This document shows, piece by piece, positions 4,327-5,997 of a stretch of 5,997 nt of DNA. The notes beneath the pieces were generated by a model. It did no database searches. It was not told the DNA's origin and worked only from the letters and a program-made list of their open reading frames with translations. Position 1 is the first letter of the stretch. Each line of letters starts with the position of its first letter. The position numbers were made by a program, and so were the translations under genes. Origin of the DNA: Candidatus Eiseniibacteriota bacterium (GTDB taxonomy: Bacteria > Eisenbacteria > RBG-16-71-46 > JAFGJU01); the NCBI GenBank assembly GCA_016928935.1, contig JAFGJU010000107.1:1-5997 (forward strand). Direction: 5' to 3'.

Positions 4327-5895
4327 ATGCTTTTGGCCAAAGTCAAGAACTTCATCAAGACGCACGCCCTCATCTCGAACGGAGACTCGGTTCTGGCCGC
4401 TGTCTCGGGCGGGCCGGATTCCATGGCCCTGCTGAACGCACTCGCGGAACTCAGCGGCGAGCTCGGGTTCTCCCTGTCCGCAGCGCACTTGAACCACGGG
4501 CTGAGACCGGAGGCGGCCGAGGAAGAGCGGTTCGTGCTGGCCGCGTGCGAAGGACTGAAGCTCCGGTGCACAGTGGGCAGAGTTGACGCGAGGTCCTTCG
4601 CAGCCGCCTCAGGTTGCTCGCTCGAGGAGGCGGCAAGGGAGCTCAGGCTGAGCTTTTTGGCGGAACAGGCGGAAGACGCCGCGCGACCGCGCGACGACGG
4701 CACCCGGAGGCGGCCGAGGGTGGCGCTGGGGCACACCCTGGACGACCAGGCCGAGACTGTCCTGATGAGGCTCATCCGCGGCGCCGGAACGCGCGGCCTT
4801 TCTGCCATGAGGCCCGTGTCGGAGCGGCCGGTCCCTGGGACGACGGTCCTGGGAGCCCCGGGCACGGTGTTCATCAGGCCGCTTCTCTCATCCAGCAGGC
4901 AGGAGATACTTGAATTCCTCAAGTCCAGAGACATCGCTTACGTCGAGGACGCCTCCAACCTTGACCTCGCCTTCCTGCGGAACAGGGTACGCCACGAGCT
5001 CCTGGGGCTCCTCAGGGAGAGGTACAATCCCAGGATCGCCGAGGCGCTGGGGTTGCATGCCGAATTGTTGAACGAGGCAGACGACTACCTGACACGCACG
5101 GCGCGGCAGGCTTACAAAGAGTGTGTTTCAGAGGAATCGGCCGGCCGCATTGAGCTTGAATTGTCGCGTATTGTCGCTTATCATACGTGCGTACAGGGCT
5201 ACGTGTTCAGGGAGGCATACCTAAGGCTCTGCGGAACTCTCAGGGACGTGGGCTTCTCTCACATCGCGTCGTTGTCGAAACTTGCCTCAACCGGGCGGAC
5301 GGGCGACCGCGTCGACCTCCCGCACGGCGTGGCGGCCACGCGCGAGGGCGCAAGACTGGTGCTGGGCCGGAGGGCCGCGCTCGAGTCTGAGGAAGGACCC
5401 CGGCTTGAGTTCAGCGTCCAGCACGAGCCCGGCAGCCGCACCTGGCTGCCCGAACTCTCGTTAGGAGTCGAAAGCCGGGTGCTCAGAAGGGAAGACCCGA
5501 GGGAAGGCCCCGGGACGGGGCCCGGCGGAGATTGGATGCGCCGCGGCACGCCGAGCGGCGGAGCACCACCGCGCCGCGGCACACCGAGCGGGGTGTCAAG
5601 CACCGGAGCGCAAGAGACCGAAGCGTTCTTCGACCTAGAGGCCCTGTCGCTTCCCCTGGTGCTCAGGAACCTGAGTTCGGGCGACACAATAAGCCCGTTC
5701 GGAATGAAGGGGTCCAAAAAGATCCAGGACCTCCTTGTCGACATGAAGGTCCCGCGCCGCGAAAGGCGAAACCTGGCCGCGCTCTGCGACAGCAGCGGAA
5801 TGCTTTGGCTGGTAGGCGTCAGACGGGGCTCTGCGGCGCCGGTCAAGGCCGACACAAGGCTCGTCTTGGCCGTCAGGATGTTCACGGCCCCGTAA
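4327..5895 (+). CDS. tilS: tRNA(Ile)-lysidine synthetase
   Basis: TilS uses ATP and lysine to convert C34 of tRNA-Ile2 (CAU) to lysidine, so that the tRNA reads AUA and is charged with isoleucine. It is cytoplasmic and normally essential. The N-type ATP pyrophosphatase domain has the PP-loop SGGPDS at 27-32, HLNHGLR at 54-60, and GHTLDDQAET (135-144) running into RLIRGAGTRGL (148-158). DASN (208-211) and RNRVRH (218-223) are also family landmarks. The C-terminal TilS domain starts near 440 and contains GDTISPFGM, GSKK and VPRRERR. At 522 residues it is longer than the usual 430-480. The excess includes an Arg/Gly/Pro-rich linker (about 385-430) with a duplicated 11-residue unit, and a charged insert at about 119-131. 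The ATG lies 7 nt after the tRNA CCA end. There is no Shine-Dalgarno, and a TTG two codons later is the only other nearby choice. Confidence 0.96.
   Translation: MLLAKVKNFIKTHALISNGDSVLAAVSGGPDSMALLNALAELSGELGFSLSAAHLNHGLRPEAAEEERFVLAACEGLKLRCTVGRVDARSFAAASGCSLEEAARELRLSFLAEQAEDAARPRDDGTRRRPRVALGHTLDDQAETVLMRLIRGAGTRGLSAMRPVSERPVPGTTVLGAPGTVFIRPLLSSSRQEILEFLKSRDIAYVEDASNLDLAFLRNRVRHELLGLLRERYNPRIAEALGLHAELLNEADDYLTRTARQAYKECVSEESAGRIELELSRIVAYHTCVQGYVFREAYLRLCGTLRDVGFSHIASLSKLASTGRTGDRVDLPHGVAATREGARLVLGRRAALESEEGPRLEFSVQHEPGSRTWLPELSLGVESRVLRREDPREGPGTGPGGDWMRRGTPSGGAPPRRGTPSGVSSTGAQETEAFFDLEALSLPLVLRNLSSGDTISPFGMKGSKKIQDLLVDMKVPRRERRNLAALCDSSGMLWLVGVRRGSAAPVKADTRLVLAVRMFTAP
5538..5603 (+). 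repeat. In-frame 33-bp duplication in the tilS linker
   Basis: Two copies of a 21-bp core, CGCGGCAC[G/A]CCGAGCGG with GCGC before it, occur at 5538-5558 and 5571-5591, 33 bp apart with one mismatch. The period is a multiple of three. The protein therefore shows RRGTPSGGAPP followed by RRGTPSGVSST (from about residue 405) without breaking the frame. The second units diverge after the core. The DNA resembles the GC-rich modules of the 627-799 intergenic array. Confidence 0.75.
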
Positions 5896-5913
5896 CCGAC
5901 TTACCGGTAGGAG

Positions 5914-5928
5914 CTGCCCAAAGGGCAG
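5914..5928 (+). promoter_or_regulatory. Hairpin overlapping the ribosome-binding site of the gene after tilS
   Basis: CTGCCC (5914-5919) pairs perfectly with GGGCAG (5923-5928) around an AAA loop, 18 bp past the tilS stop. There is no T-run, so intrinsic termination is unlikely. The 3' arm overlaps the AGGG that would serve the GTG at 5939, so the stem could mask that site. The 8-bp palindrome TACCGGTA (5902-5909) lies just before it. Confidence 0.35.
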
Positions 5929-5938
5929 GGTTAAGCAA

Positions 5939-5997
5939 GTGAGATTCGAGGACCCGGCGCGCGACAGTAACGCGCCCGACAACCGACCCCGCGACAG
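5939..5997 (+). CDS. Start of an unidentified gene running off the right edge
   Basis: A GTG at 5939 opens a frame that stays free of stops to the window end and encodes a hydrophilic start, MRFEDPARDSN followed by APDNRPRD. An AGGG lies 8 nt upstream (5927-5930). It is 43 bp after tilS on the same strand, so it is probably cotranscribed. Only 19 complete codons are visible and no family can be recognised. In many bacteria ftsH or hpt follows tilS, and a polar N-terminus would be compatible with ftsH, but that is context only. Confidence 0.35.
   Translation, partial: MRFEDPARDSNAPDNRPRD

Noticed and set aside
4239..4586. Plus-strand frame reading through the tRNA into tilS
   Set aside because: Its first residues are simply the translated tRNA, a common false protein in databases, and the rest is tilS out of frame.
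4254..4934. 226-codon minus-strand frame ending in a familiar RRRDLNPGH-type motif
   Set aside because: That motif is the reverse-strand translation of a tRNA gene, a known annotation artefact; the remainder is antisense to tilS.

Overview
This window is GC-rich, gene-dense bacterial chromosome, probably from a diderm (Gram-negative-type) organism. One gene encodes a signal-peptide-bearing, probable outer-membrane beta-barrel protein. The others are a DUF4416 protein, a short QueG-like iron-sulfur protein, IMP dehydrogenase, a CAU tRNA and TilS. Arg codons AGG/AGA are common, and start codons include GTG. The combination would fit an uncultured lineage of the FCB or deltaproteobacterial kind, but the sequence does not settle the phylum. 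There is no phage, transposon, CRISPR array or defence system in the window.

Layout. Everything from the left edge to about 4.1 kb is on the minus strand, so it reads right to left. A small beta-barrel protein (start 4015) has a strong sigma70-type promoter. It is followed by a 0.3 kb gap holding an AT-rich candidate promoter and a possible ORF remnant. Next come guaB (IMPDH, start 3084), a QueG-like 4Fe-4S protein (GTG start at 1526) and a DUF4416 protein (start 555) that runs off the left edge. The last three may form one transcription unit. However, their gaps (91 and 245 bp) are filled with short degenerate repeats and a GC-rich hairpin, so read-through into the DUF4416 gene is uncertain.

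To the right of a compact divergent promoter region (about 4082-4166), the plus strand carries a tRNA with anticodon CAU. Only 7 nt further on is tilS, whose enzyme makes lysidine in the CAU anticodon of tRNA-Ile2. The spacing leaves no room for a conventional ribosome-binding site, so tRNA 3' processing would leave a nearly leaderless tilS message. A new plus-strand reading frame (GTG at 5939) starts just before the right edge.

Functionally these are housekeeping genes: guanine nucleotide synthesis (guaB), tRNA function and modification (tRNA-CAU, tilS), an envelope protein, and two poorly characterised conserved proteins. The most unusual signals are three. First is a four-module degenerate repeat in the 556-800 gap with strictly conserved internal spacing. 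Second is a similar GC-rich sequence duplicated in frame in the TilS linker. Third is the tRNA-tilS arrangement. I see no convincing undescribed multi-gene system.
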